From the NCBI RefSeq assembly GCF_000763295.1, contig NZ_JRJE01000004.1, positions 62,001-126,000 on the forward strand: a stretch of 64,000 nucleotides of DNA, read 5' to 3'. This stretch comes from Thalassospira australica (GTDB taxonomy: Bacteria; Pseudomonadota; Alphaproteobacteria; Rhodospirillales; Thalassospiraceae). Below the pieces are notes generated by a model, which saw only the letters and a program-made list of their open reading frames with translations, was not told the origin of the DNA and ran no database searches. A program made the translations under genes and the position numbers. Shown here in pieces: positions 35,229-44,191 of the stretch. How positions within the stretch are numbered: position 1 is the stretch's first letter; every line of letters starts with the position of its first letter.

Positions 35229-36203
35229 CTAGAGCTTGGCCAGAAGACTTGCCTTGGTGTCCTCATCGACAAAGGCAGCTTCAAGGGCGGTACGGGTAAT
35301 GCCGAGAAGCTCATCCTCGCTAAAGCCAAACTCATCCTTTGCGCGCTGATATTCCGCTTCGAGCGAGGTAAAGAAGAAGGGCGGATCATCTGATCCCAAT
35401 GTCACCTTTACACCCAAATCATAGAGTTTGCGCAACGGGTGGGATGCATAATCCGGGAACACCGAAAGCGCAATGTTCGACCCGGGGCAGACCTCAAGCA
35501 CGATACCGCGCCTGGTAAGCGTTTCGACAAGCTTGGGATCTTCGATGGAACGCACCCCGTGACCGATCCGGGTGACCGGCAGCTTATCAATCGCGTCCCA
35601 AACGCTTTGGGGGCCCTGAACTTCGCCTGCATGGGTCGTGCATCCCAAACCACCATCCCTGGCGATTTTAAAAGCTGGATAGAAATCTTCCTGCGTGAAC
35701 AGGCTTTCGTTCCCGCCCATGCCAAATCCGACAATGTATGGATGACCGCACGCAACCGTTTCACGCGATACCTTAACCGCGATATCCGGTCCGACATGGC
35801 GCACACAGGTCATGATAATCCGGCCAATGATCCCGGTTTGCTTCTCGGCACGGTCAATACCCTCAACCACCGCTTCAAGATGATCGTCAAAGGACAAACC
35901 ACAATCAGCCGCATGGGTTGGTGAACAGAAAATCTCGACATAAAGCGTACCGACTTTTGCCTGCTCGACCAGATACGCACAGGTCAGATCTGCGTAATCG
36001 TGCTTGGTACGGATGGCTGCACTTGCCTTGTCAAAGCTATTGAGGAACTCGGGAAAATCGTTCCAGATATAGCGATCCTGATCATCGTAAATGTTATCAG
36101 GCAGGGTCAGGCCATTACGCCTGGCAAAGCTGCGCACAAGTGCGGGCGTCATCGCCCCTTCGAGATGCAAATGCAGTTCTGCCTTGGGAATGGTCTGGAT
36201 CAT
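35229..36203 (-). CDS. add: Adenosine/adenine deaminase
   Basis: 324 residues. KAELHLHLEGAMTP provides zinc-binding histidines (10-17), GCTTHAGEVQGPQSV the third His and catalytic Glu (about 190-200), RIGHGVRS the catalytic His, and VTLGSDDPPFF the zinc Asp (about 273). The family removes ammonia from adenosine or adenine to give inosine or hypoxanthine. SDDPP and the length fit both the Add and adenine deaminase branches, so the base preference is not settled. It is convergent with the hydrolase pair, leaving only 23 bp between stops. Confidence 0.93.
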   Translation of the reverse strand: MIQTIPKAELHLHLEGAMTPALVRSFARRNGLTLPDNIYDDQDRYIWNDFPEFLNSFDKASAAIRTKHDYADLTCAYLVEQAKVGTLYVEIFCSPTHAADCGLSFDDHLEAVVEGIDRAEKQTGIIGRIIMTCVRHVGPDIAVKVSRETVACGHPYIVGFGMGGNESLFTQEDFYPAFKIARDGGLGCTTHAGEVQGPQSVWDAIDKLPVTRIGHGVRSIEDPKLVETLTRRGIVLEVCPGSNIALSVFPDYASHPLRKLYDLGVKVTLGSDDPPFFFTSLEAEYQRAKDEFGFSEDELLGITRTALEAAFVDEDTKASLLAKL

Positions 36204-36271
36204 CGCCTTGCTCCGGATTTCTCGGTATCAAATTCAAACTGATACCTTCTAACCCAAAGCATCCCGCAAGG

Positions 36272-38035
36272 TCACGCAGCAACCGCACGCCGCGATGATT
36301 TGACAGCTGCGCGCCACTGACGAATTTCCGGATCATCGACCAGTGACGCCAACGGCCCGATAAACGGCTCGAACCGTTGCCATTTCTCCACCGAATCCTG
36401 GTTGATTGGCCGACGCACCTGAATCATGCTGGCGGTCGCCGCAGCTTTGTCGGAGCGATAAAATTCAAGACATTGCGGATGCCATTCCAACCCGCAATGC
36501 GCCAGATAATCCCGTGCGACGGTCTCTGGTTCTGACACCAGATCCTCGTATGACAAGTCATAGAGTTGCCCATTGAGATCAGTCTTGAAGTAAGTGGTCA
36601 TCAATTCAACATAGCCACGATAATATTCGGCAAGCTCACCAAGGTCGTCGGAATAGCGCATCGGAATGGAAAACGGCGTCGTGTATATCGAAAGACAGGT
36701 CGCCAATGGATGGCGATGGGTGTGAATGATCGGTGCATCCGGGAAGACGCGCCTGATCATTTCAATCCGAAGGAAATTGGCAGGCGTTTTGTTCGTAACA
36801 AACCGCTTGTCAGGCGCATAGGCTTTCAGCGCATCAAGATACTGCTTGCGAATTTTGGCTGCGGCCGTGGCATCAATACGCGCCAACTGTTCTGAAATCT
36901 TCCCTCGCCCGACGACATCAATCACCGCCTTTGCAAAGTCACCGATTTCACCGGCGGCATGTACGTCAGGATGCGCACCAAGAATACGCTCGGTCAGGGT
37001 CGTGCCGGATCGCGGCATCCCGACGACGAAGATCGGGCGCGGGCCGCTTTCTTCTTCGTCGGCCCCGGCATTCTCCAAAACCGGTGCTTCACCGACCATC
37101 TCACGCAAATGCGCCAGCTCCTGAAGCTCGAACGCTATATCAAAGGGGCGCTCTGCGCGGTTTGCCGCATGTCCCAGCTTATAGAAACCAAAGGCTTCTT
37201 TCGCGTTGTCCTTTGCTTCCTCAATCTTTGCCCGCGCAAAGGCCGCCTTGTAGCTTTCCCCTTTTGCAATATCTTGCTTGTCGAGCATCGCGTCAAGATA
37301 ACCGGCGGCTTCATCTGGCATGGATTGCAGGCGCATGAAGGAGATGATCAGATAAGGCTGGGCACTATAGAATGGATTGGCCGAAATAATGGCGAGACAT
37401 GTGGACACAGCCTTGTCCGCCTCATTTGCTGCCGCATACGACGCAGCCAACATCATCCGCACAGCCATGTTATCGGGATAGCGTGCGACAAACCTTTCGA
37501 GCACGCCAAATGCCTTAGCGTGCTGTTCCTGATGCAAATAAATGCGCGCAAGAAGGATTTGCGCATCATCATACTTTGGCGATTGCACAGGAACCAAGTG
37601 AAGCAAATCGACCGCTTCTGTCAGTCGCGGCACAATACACAGTCCGGGGCTTTTGTTGACCTCGTCCTGAAAAATGACCTCTGCCAGCATATGGAGCAGA
37701 ATATCGTTCTTGGGTTCAGTGCCCAGCCGTTTTTTGATCGCTGCTTCCAATGCGCCGAGTTCATTTGATTGGAAAGCATATTGGCGAAAGTTCTGCGCAA
37801 CCGGTGCGAAGAACCGGTCCGTCACAGGAAGCGCATTAAACAGCCTTTTCAATCGCCGCCCTGCTTTTGCAGCCGAACCTGCCTGCAACTCACTGACAGC
37901 GGTCATGATCTCGATATCGGTTCTCTTGGGGTGCAGGCGCAAAATACGGGCACCAAGCTTTGCCGCCTGATCAAACTGACCGGCTGACATTGCCTGCTTC
38001 ATCTCAAACGCAATGTCGGATTTCGTCTGTGCCAT
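36272..38035 (-). CDS. TPR-sulfotransferase fusion protein (copy 1)
   Basis: 587 residues. The first 300 are helical repeats of TPR type (FDQAAKLGARILRLHPKRTDIEIM, AKAFGVLERFVARYPDNMAVRMMLA). A sulfotransferase domain follows: PIFVVGMPRSGTTLTERILGAHPDVHAAGEIGDF binds the 5'-phosphosulfate of PAPS (about 330-360), and IIHTHRHPLATCLSIY is the 3'-phosphate region. The family usually moves a sulfo group from PAPS to a hydroxyl or amine. TPRs probably recruit the target. It is the downstream member of a tandem pair, 21 bp from the next gene. The target is unknown. Confidence 0.9.
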   Translation of the reverse strand: MAQTKSDIAFEMKQAMSAGQFDQAAKLGARILRLHPKRTDIEIMTAVSELQAGSAAKAGRRLKRLFNALPVTDRFFAPVAQNFRQYAFQSNELGALEAAIKKRLGTEPKNDILLHMLAEVIFQDEVNKSPGLCIVPRLTEAVDLLHLVPVQSPKYDDAQILLARIYLHQEQHAKAFGVLERFVARYPDNMAVRMMLAASYAAANEADKAVSTCLAIISANPFYSAQPYLIISFMRLQSMPDEAAGYLDAMLDKQDIAKGESYKAAFARAKIEEAKDNAKEAFGFYKLGHAANRAERPFDIAFELQELAHLREMVGEAPVLENAGADEEESGPRPIFVVGMPRSGTTLTERILGAHPDVHAAGEIGDFAKAVIDVVGRGKISEQLARIDATAAAKIRKQYLDALKAYAPDKRFVTNKTPANFLRIEMIRRVFPDAPIIHTHRHPLATCLSIYTTPFSIPMRYSDDLGELAEYYRGYVELMTTYFKTDLNGQLYDLSYEDLVSEPETVARDYLAHCGLEWHPQCLEFYRSDKAAATASMIQVRRPINQDSVEKWQRFEPFIGPLASLVDDPEIRQWRAAVKSSRRAVAA

Positions 38036-38056
38036 GTGACCTCGTTTTAACGCCCC

Positions 38057-39799
38057 TTAGGACGCTTTCCTTTTAGAGGTTTCTTCCTCGGCATCATCGA
38101 GAATCAAAAGCGGGCTGATATAGGGTTCAAACCGTCGCCACTTGTCAACAGAATCGCTGTTCACCGGCCTTCTGACCTGCAACATACTTGCTGTGCGCGC
38201 GACTTTCTCTGAACGATAAAATTCAAGGCAACTCGGGTCCCACTCGACACCACAATGGGTGAAGAAAGCGCGTCCAACAGTTTCCGGATCAGCAACCAAC
38301 GCCTCGTAATCGAGCTCAAACACGGTATTGAGCTTATCGGTGGCGACAAAATCGCTCATCAATGCTTCGGCTTCTTGGTAATAAGCTGCGAGATCATTGA
38401 GATCATCGGCGTAGCGCATTGAAGTAACAAACGGCGTTGTATAGATCGATACACAGGTCGCAATCGGATTACGGCGCATGTAGATGATCGGAGAATTCGG
38501 GAAAACAAGCCGGATTATCCCGACTCTCTTCAGGTTGCCCAAATTCTTGTCGATTACAAAGCGGGCATCCGGCGCATATCCGCGCAAAGCGGCAAGATAC
38601 CGTCGTCGTATTTCATGGATTTGGGCCTTGCCCAACTTCTCCATCTGCTCGGCAATTTCAGTAACTCCTGTGACGTCCGCCACGATATGGGCAAAGTCAC
38701 CAATTTCACCAGCGCCGTATACATCCGAATGCGTGCCAAGAATGCTCTCGGCAAGTGTCGACGCGGAACGCGGCATGCCGACGATAAAGACCGGCGTCAA
38801 ATCATCAGCTGAGGGCTGTGAGATAGAGCGCGGCTGATCATCAAGGTCGTCATTTTTCAAAAGCGTGCGAATACGCTCAAAAGACTTTTTCTCGGCGGCA
38901 ATGTCATAGGGCGCAATTGCCGCACTAATCTCATGGCCCGTCTGATACCATGAGAATGCGGCTTTCATATCGTTGCGGCTTTCCGCCATCGCCCCCAAGG
39001 CAAAGGCCGCCTGAAACCGATCAATGACCGGGTTGGCCTTATTACCCAGATAAGTCTCGAGGACCTGTTCGCTGTTTTCCGGCAAAGCCAATGGCGAAAG
39101 ATAGCAAAGCACGAGATACGGGCGTGGGCCGATATCGGCATAATCATCAATCAGCGAAAGTGCACAGTTTGTCGCGGCTGCCACTTCGCCCGATATTGCA
39201 AGTGCCGAAAGCTGAAACAAACGCAACGCCCGGTCATCAGGTTTCTCTGCAACCAACTCGGATAACAAGGCAAAGGCCTTGTCGGTCGCTTCGCAATGGA
39301 CATATAGACGCGCCAGAACTTCCTTGGCTTCGCGTGCCCTGAAGTAGTCATGGGGCAATTTCTCAAGCAGGCGAATTGCGTGGTAGATATCTTTTGAATA
39401 GAGCCTTGCCATGCCCTGCCGGTTAAGACGCTCCATGACAAGATTGGCAATTGCCTCTGCATATATCGGGTGTGCGTTCTGCTTTTGGCGCTTGCTTTCA
39501 AGTACCTGAACAACAGAGGAAAAATCACCCGTGATGCGGGCATATTCGTGAAGGTTTTGCAGGATCGGCGAAAAATACTGATTTTCCGGCCCCACCTCGG
39601 CGATCAACCGTTTAAGACGCGCACCAGCCCGAGAGAACCGTTTTGCGTGAATTTCTGCAACTGACGTAATGACATTTAGGAAAACATCGCGGGAATGGGT
39701 CTTGAGAAGATGGGCACCGGTATCGGCTGCAGTGACGAAATCGCCTGCTGCCATGGCTTTTTTAACTTGTTCCGAGACGTCAACACGTGGGTTCGCCAT
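38057..39799 (-). CDS. TPR-sulfotransferase fusion protein (copy 2)
   Basis: 580 residues with the same architecture: TPR-like N-terminal 300 residues (DFVTAADTGAHLLKTHSRDV, AFALLSELVAEKPDDRALRLF) and a sulfotransferase with PVFIVGMPRSASTLAESILGTHSDVYGAGEIGDF and IIYMRRNPIATCVSIYTTPF. The PAPS loop reads RSAST where copy 1 has RSGTT, so substrate or efficiency may differ. C-terminal motifs (EFYRSEKVARTASMLQVRRPVN, DKWRRFEPYI) match copy 1 closely, indicating duplication followed by divergence. It is probably the first gene of a two-gene operon. Confidence 0.9.
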   Translation of the reverse strand: MANPRVDVSEQVKKAMAAGDFVTAADTGAHLLKTHSRDVFLNVITSVAEIHAKRFSRAGARLKRLIAEVGPENQYFSPILQNLHEYARITGDFSSVVQVLESKRQKQNAHPIYAEAIANLVMERLNRQGMARLYSKDIYHAIRLLEKLPHDYFRAREAKEVLARLYVHCEATDKAFALLSELVAEKPDDRALRLFQLSALAISGEVAAATNCALSLIDDYADIGPRPYLVLCYLSPLALPENSEQVLETYLGNKANPVIDRFQAAFALGAMAESRNDMKAAFSWYQTGHEISAAIAPYDIAAEKKSFERIRTLLKNDDLDDQPRSISQPSADDLTPVFIVGMPRSASTLAESILGTHSDVYGAGEIGDFAHIVADVTGVTEIAEQMEKLGKAQIHEIRRRYLAALRGYAPDARFVIDKNLGNLKRVGIIRLVFPNSPIIYMRRNPIATCVSIYTTPFVTSMRYADDLNDLAAYYQEAEALMSDFVATDKLNTVFELDYEALVADPETVGRAFFTHCGVEWDPSCLEFYRSEKVARTASMLQVRRPVNSDSVDKWRRFEPYISPLLILDDAEEETSKRKAS

Positions 39800-40308
39800 C
39801 GGGCCCCCTAATCAAAATTCACCTTAAACGACCAATGATCACCAACGAATGCGTGTCTTCAAGTCGTCAATATTGCAGTGCACAGCGCAAATACTGCGCT
39901 GATTGCGGTCAGATTCCAGAAAACTGTTTGATTGTTTTTGCTGATTTACTCGGCGACGACATTCGTAATGAAAGATCGTCAGACCCGTGCGCAGCAAGCA
40001 TGGCTGCGCGATCAAAATAGGCCGATGACATTAAACGCCTTTTTTCAAGCGCCGTGTCGTACCTTGAATGTATCATTCATCTGTCCCTGGATGCGTAACA
40101 TGTTATCTACGCCCCCTCCCCAAGCACCAGACGACTATAGGTCAGTTATTTCATGTCGCATAGCAAAAACATATACTTCCTGACCGCTATTCACGTAAAT
40201 GTGACTGAATTGCCACACCGGTATGTTCACCCGATATGTCAGATGATGCAGACCTGATTTTTCTGTTTCGGGGATGCTGTATTTCTTCGGGCCGGTAGGG
40301 TTTTGCCG
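39800..40308. other. Intergenic region with no recognisable gene
   Basis: About 500 bp between the sulfotransferase promoter side and the AraC gene. Only short frames without protein pattern are present. GCGCAGC and GCTGCGC (39990-40012) can form a small hairpin. No clear RNA gene is seen. Confidence 0.5.
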
Positions 40309-41112
40309 CTATCGCTTCAGCGATACCGGCGCACGGCCGAATCTGCGCGAAAACGCACGCGAAAATGCGCTTTGGTCCGTGAATCCGACAACTCCAGACA
40401 GTTCAGATATTGATAAATCGAAATCCGGATCACGCAAAAGCGCCATCGCCATCTGCAACCTCTGTTCCGTCAGCCAGCGGATCGGGCTCGTCCCCAAATG
40501 ACGCTGGAATGCGGCAAACAAGCTGCTTTCAGATTGTGACGCGACCCCCGCCAAATCGGTGATTGTGATGTCCTCGCCCAACCGGGCCTCGGCCCATGCC
40601 ATCACACGGCTCAGCCGGACGGGCAGATTTTGGGCCGAAACGTCCCGAAAAAGATCAGCCTTGCGACTGGTTGCAAGAATCTGCCTGACAGCCGCCACCA
40701 GCCATTCTTCATCGCAATCATCTTGCTGGCTCACCTCGCCTGCACTCGCTGGCAATCGGCCCCTTGCCCTGGTCGACAGACCACCGAGTAGCCCCATCAA
40801 ACCAGCCTGTTGGTCATGGCGAACATCAAGATAGGTCGCCGCCTGCCCATGTTCCGCCCACAGAGCTTCAATTCCTGTTTGACTGGCAAGATCAGCATCA
40901 ACATCAAGCACAAAAAACCGGTTAAGGCCCTCTGCGCGGTAAGCATGGGTTTTTCCGGCTTCAACAAATGCCATCCGCCGACCACAGACCTCCCCACCAC
41001 ACCCTTCAACTTCAAGCTCAAGCGTGCCAAGGTCGGAAATGATGATCTGATGAAAATCGCTGTGACTGTGGCTTTGCGCCTCGTCGCGATATTGCCGCAA
41101 GCTGTAGTGCAT
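40309..41112 (-). CDS. AraC-family transcriptional regulator
   Basis: 267 residues from ATG 41112, preceded by AGAGG; an in-frame start at 41154 lacks a site. The N-terminal cupin-like sensor (HSHSDFHQIIISDLGTLELEVEG) is followed by two helix-turn-helix units (ITDLAGVASQSESSLFAAFQRHLGTSPIRWL and ISELSGVVGFTDQSAFSRAFSRRFGRAP). It is divergent from the EAL gene 250 bp away. The inducer and target are unknown. Confidence 0.92.
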   Translation of the reverse strand: MHYSLRQYRDEAQSHSHSDFHQIIISDLGTLELEVEGCGGEVCGRRMAFVEAGKTHAYRAEGLNRFFVLDVDADLASQTGIEALWAEHGQAATYLDVRHDQQAGLMGLLGGLSTRARGRLPASAGEVSQQDDCDEEWLVAAVRQILATSRKADLFRDVSAQNLPVRLSRVMAWAEARLGEDITITDLAGVASQSESSLFAAFQRHLGTSPIRWLTEQRLQMAMALLRDPDFDLSISELSGVVGFTDQSAFSRAFSRRFGRAPVSLKR

Positions 41113-41364
41113 TTGGTCCTCTGACGGGCAGTAACACATCAACAATATCAGCACGGCGCATATTCGCCAGACTATTTGACGGACACAGGATCAAAGCCCG
41201 AGTGATATCAAGCCCGGTCAAATATTTTCTAACACGTTGATTAATATATCTTACCCTACTGGTTTCTTGTTTGTTGCAGGCCATATACACTGAAGAAAGC
41301 ATGCGCAAATTTGCCAACAGGGCGCAACAAGACGCACCATGCAGGACGAACGGAGAAGACCAAA

Positions 41365-42435
41365 GTGACCTACTGCGAGAAATGTGATGTGATTCCGGAA
41401 ATCGCCCCCACCAATGGAACACTTTATCTCTGGCCACCTGTCGCGCATACAACAGGTAAAATTCTGGCCGGGGCAAAAGCCATTGATATCAATTTCAAAA
41501 AAACGCCATCCGTCGCAACCCTGTCCTGCCCTTACAGCCGACCGGGGCTCCGCGCCCTGATCGACGCCATCTCAATTGATCTGCTGCCAGAAGAACTCGC
41601 AGACACCAAGGCCCTGATCATGCCAGGTACTGACACCCCGGAGATCGATGATATTTCACGGATCACGAGCCTTGGCGCCATCCGGGCGGCAATCGGTGGG
41701 GAATGGCTGGGGGAACTGTTGCGTGAAAGTCGCCTGAACTCCGTCTTTCAGCCGATTTTTTCGTGCAAAAACCTTAATATGCCCTACGCCCACGAATGCC
41801 TTATTCGCGGTGCAGCCCCCGATGGTTCTGTGATCAATCCGGCGCAGCTTTTTGAAGCGGCCCAGTCCGCCACACTACTTTTCCAGCTGGATCGGGCCGC
41901 GCGGGCTGCAAATGTCCGCAACGCAATAAAGGCCGGGGTTCAGGGGAACCTGTTTATCAATTTCACGCCCAGCTCAATCTATGATCCGGATTCGTGCCTG
42001 AGATCGACCATTGAAGTGGTCGAAGAGTGCAATGTGGATCGCAAGAATGTGGTCTTTGAAGTGATTGAAACCGAAAAGGTGCGCAGCACTGCCCATTTGA
42101 GCGCGATCCTTGAATCCTATCGTGCATCGGGGTTCCGTGTTGCGCTTGACGATGTCGGATCGGGCTATTCAACCCTGAACCTGTTGCCCGAACTTCGCCC
42201 GGACATCATAAAAATCGACCGGGAACTGATTGATCACGTCGATCAGGACAAGTTCAAAGAGGCGATTGTCAGCAAACTGATCGCACTGGCAAAGCAGCTT
42301 GATATTGAAGTTGTTGCCGAGGGCATCGAACGCCAGGAAGAACTTGATTTCCTGATGGCACACGACGTTGATTACGTTCAGGGATTTTTGCTTGGCCGCC
42401 CGACACCAGCCCCGTTCAAGGGCCCGGCGGCTTAA
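41365..42435 (+). CDS. EAL-domain cyclic di-GMP phosphodiesterase with N-terminal CxxC
   Basis: I take GTG 41365 as the start (CGGAGAAG upstream), giving 356 residues beginning MTYCEKCDVIPEIAP. The region before about residue 120 has a CxxC pair and no named domain. The EAL domain keeps its catalytic set: HECLIRG (ECL instead of EAL, Glu kept), FINFTPSSI (Asn), FEVIETE (Glu), LDDVGSGYS (Asp-Asp), IKIDREL (Lys), VVAEGIE (Glu) and QGFLLGRP (Gln). It should hydrolyse cyclic di-GMP to pGpG. The CxxC could bind metal or be redox-active. Confidence 0.92.
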   Translation: MTYCEKCDVIPEIAPTNGTLYLWPPVAHTTGKILAGAKAIDINFKKTPSVATLSCPYSRPGLRALIDAISIDLLPEELADTKALIMPGTDTPEIDDISRITSLGAIRAAIGGEWLGELLRESRLNSVFQPIFSCKNLNMPYAHECLIRGAAPDGSVINPAQLFEAAQSATLLFQLDRAARAANVRNAIKAGVQGNLFINFTPSSIYDPDSCLRSTIEVVEECNVDRKNVVFEVIETEKVRSTAHLSAILESYRASGFRVALDDVGSGYSTLNLLPELRPDIIKIDRELIDHVDQDKFKEAIVSKLIALAKQLDIEVVAEGIERQEELDFLMAHDVDYVQGFLLGRPTPAPFKGPAA

Positions 42436-42464
42436 CGGTTTCATCGCCCAGGTTAAATAGCCCC

Positions 42465-43136
42465 CTAGACACGTACCATGTCGCTGAGTTCACGTCGCAC
42501 CATCCGCTTGTAGCTTGATACGATTTCACGTCCCTCGGCCTTGGGAACGGCGATGGCCAAACGCATGGTGGCTTCGCCGGAATACATAATCAGCAAGCAG
42601 CGGGCGGCAAATGTTTTGAAATCACCATCATTGCGACGCACACGCAAAACAGCCTTGGTCAGCTGATCTGCATTGGCCCGGCTGACGTCCATTTCCATAT
42701 CGCGCAGTGTCTTGTCCGCCTGCGTGCCCGTCCAGATATCGCAAATCACCGGTTCGGCCAGAAACAGCTCGTAATAGGTATCAATAAGCTGATCAAAGGC
42801 CTTCACCAGTTCATCCGCCGTTGAGACACTGGCAAGAGCATCTTCGATGCAATGCAGGGATTCGGCATTGTAGCGTTCGGCAAGCGCATGAATCACCGAT
42901 GCCTTGTCGGGGAAGTACTGATACAGCGACCCGATAGAGACTCCCGCCTTTTCCGCGAGTTCCCCCATCTTTATTGCGTCACTGCCATGGGTAGAAATCA
43001 ACTCACAGGCGACTTTCAGGATGGTGTCGACCCGTTCGCGGCTTCTTTTTTGCGTTGGCGCACGGCGCATCTTTTTTACGTTATCCGACAAACACTTGCC
43101 CCCTTCTTCGCCCATAGATTTTAGCTGATCTGACAT
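42465..43136 (-). CDS. TetR-family repressor
   Basis: 223 residues from ATG 43136, or from a nearby in-frame ATG. The helix-turn-helix is KRSRERVDTILKVACELISTHGSDAIKMGELAEKAGVSIGSLYQYFPDKASVIHALA. The C-terminal ligand domain is typical but gives no ligand clue. It is divergent from the NmrA-like gene; the gap carries a repeated palindrome (43182-43226), so it very probably represses that gene and itself. Confidence 0.92.
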   Translation of the reverse strand: MSDQLKSMGEEGGKCLSDNVKKMRRAPTQKRSRERVDTILKVACELISTHGSDAIKMGELAEKAGVSIGSLYQYFPDKASVIHALAERYNAESLHCIEDALASVSTADELVKAFDQLIDTYYELFLAEPVICDIWTGTQADKTLRDMEMDVSRANADQLTKAVLRVRRNDGDFKTFAARCLLIMYSGEATMRLAIAVPKAEGREIVSSYKRMVRRELSDMVRV

Positions 43137-43181
43137 GTTTTCACAGGTTTGTGACAAACACAAACTCTTGACGATCAAAAT

Positions 43182-43226
43182 ATGAGGATTTATCACATTT
43201 GGCAAATGTGAGGATTGCTCACATTT
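43182..43226. promoter_or_regulatory. Repeated palindromic operator between TetR and NmrA-like genes
   Basis: Perfect palindrome TCACATTTGGCAAATGTGA (43193-43211) overlaps a second perfect inverted repeat, AAATGTGAG-N5-CTCACATTT (43204-43226). An imperfect copy, ATGAGGATTTATCACAT, starts at 43183. Three or four related half-sites on one DNA stretch suggest cooperative binding of repressor dimers. Confidence 0.8.
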
Positions 43227-43252
43227 TGAAATTCATGTCAGGAGCCCTTGTT

Positions 43253-44092
43253 ATGTCAACCAATCCACGCTTTCTTGTTCTTGGCGCGACGGCCAAAACC
43301 GGCCGTCGCGTTGCTGAAAAACTCACCACACTTGGTCACGATGTCCGTGCTGTATCCCGCAGCACGACCCCGGCGTTTGACTGGACCGATCCGTACACCT
43401 GGGATGATGCCCTGCGTGACCGCGATGCGGTTTACGTCACTTTTCAGCCCGATCTTGCCGTTCCCGGATCAGCCGACATCATTAGCAATTTTGCCAAACG
43501 TGCGCTGGCACATGGCGCGAAACGCATTGTCATGCTTTCAGGCCGCGGCGAAGAGGCAGCCCATCGGGCCGAAGACGCCTTGCGTCATTCCGGGGCGGAT
43601 GCAACCGTGTTGCGCGCCAACTGGTTCTTCCAGAATTTCAACGAGGACCTTTTCCTGCCCTACATTCAGCAAGGCACCCTTGCCCTGCCCGCTGGCGACA
43701 CACCCGAACCGTTTATTGATGCAAACGATATCGCCGAATGCGCGGTTGCCTGCCTGCTTGATCCATCCCATATCGGCAAAACCTATGAGCTGTCGGGCGC
43801 AACGGCGCTGACCTTTGCCGAAGTTACCCAAATGATTTCCGCCGCAACCAATCACCCGGTTGATTTCGTTACGGTTACGCTTGATCAACTTGATGCTGGT
43901 CTTGAGGTCGATGGCGTCCCCGAAGATTTCCGCGGTTTGATCCGTTATTTGTTTTCCGAAGTCCTTGATGGTCGCAACAGTCAACCAACCAACGACGTTC
44001 AGAAGATTTTGGGACGCCAGCCCAACAGTTTGCGTAATTTTGTCGAAGATGTTGCCAAAACCGGCATATGGGACGTTGCAAAACGCGCCTGA
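43253..44092 (+). CDS. NmrA-like NAD(P)-binding protein
   Basis: 279 residues from ATG 43253, with AGGAG eight bases upstream; two earlier in-frame ATGs overlap the operator. RFLVLGATAKTGRRVAEKLTTLGHDVRAVSR is an atypical short-chain dehydrogenase Rossmann start. VMLSGRGEEAAHRAEDALRHSGADATVLRANWFFQNF matches the NmrA/ergot-alkaloid EasG-like group. No catalytic YxxxK is seen, so it may be a reductase acting on quinones or azo compounds, or a redox sensor. Control by the adjacent TetR is expected. Confidence 0.9.
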   Translation: MSTNPRFLVLGATAKTGRRVAEKLTTLGHDVRAVSRSTTPAFDWTDPYTWDDALRDRDAVYVTFQPDLAVPGSADIISNFAKRALAHGAKRIVMLSGRGEEAAHRAEDALRHSGADATVLRANWFFQNFNEDLFLPYIQQGTLALPAGDTPEPFIDANDIAECAVACLLDPSHIGKTYELSGATALTFAEVTQMISAATNHPVDFVTVTLDQLDAGLEVDGVPEDFRGLIRYLFSEVLDGRNSQPTNDVQKILGRQPNSLRNFVEDVAKTGIWDVAKRA

Positions 44093-44100
44093 CCCAACAC

Positions 44101-44139
44101 AAAAGGCGCGCAGCAAAATATCTGCTGCGCGCCTTTTGG
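44101..44139 (+). terminator. Strong terminator of the NmrA-like gene
   Basis: AAAAGGCGCGCAGCA and TGCTGCGCGCCTTTT form a perfect 15-bp stem with a 7-base loop. It lies between convergent genes and can serve both. Confidence 0.9.
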
Positions 44140-44191
44140 CGGTTTGAAGTCGGCCGCATGGATCCGTCAACACGGCCGGATCAGGGCCGGA

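Noticed and set aside
39990-40012. Small RNA or terminator
   Set aside because: A 7-bp hairpin without T-run or promoter signs is not enough.
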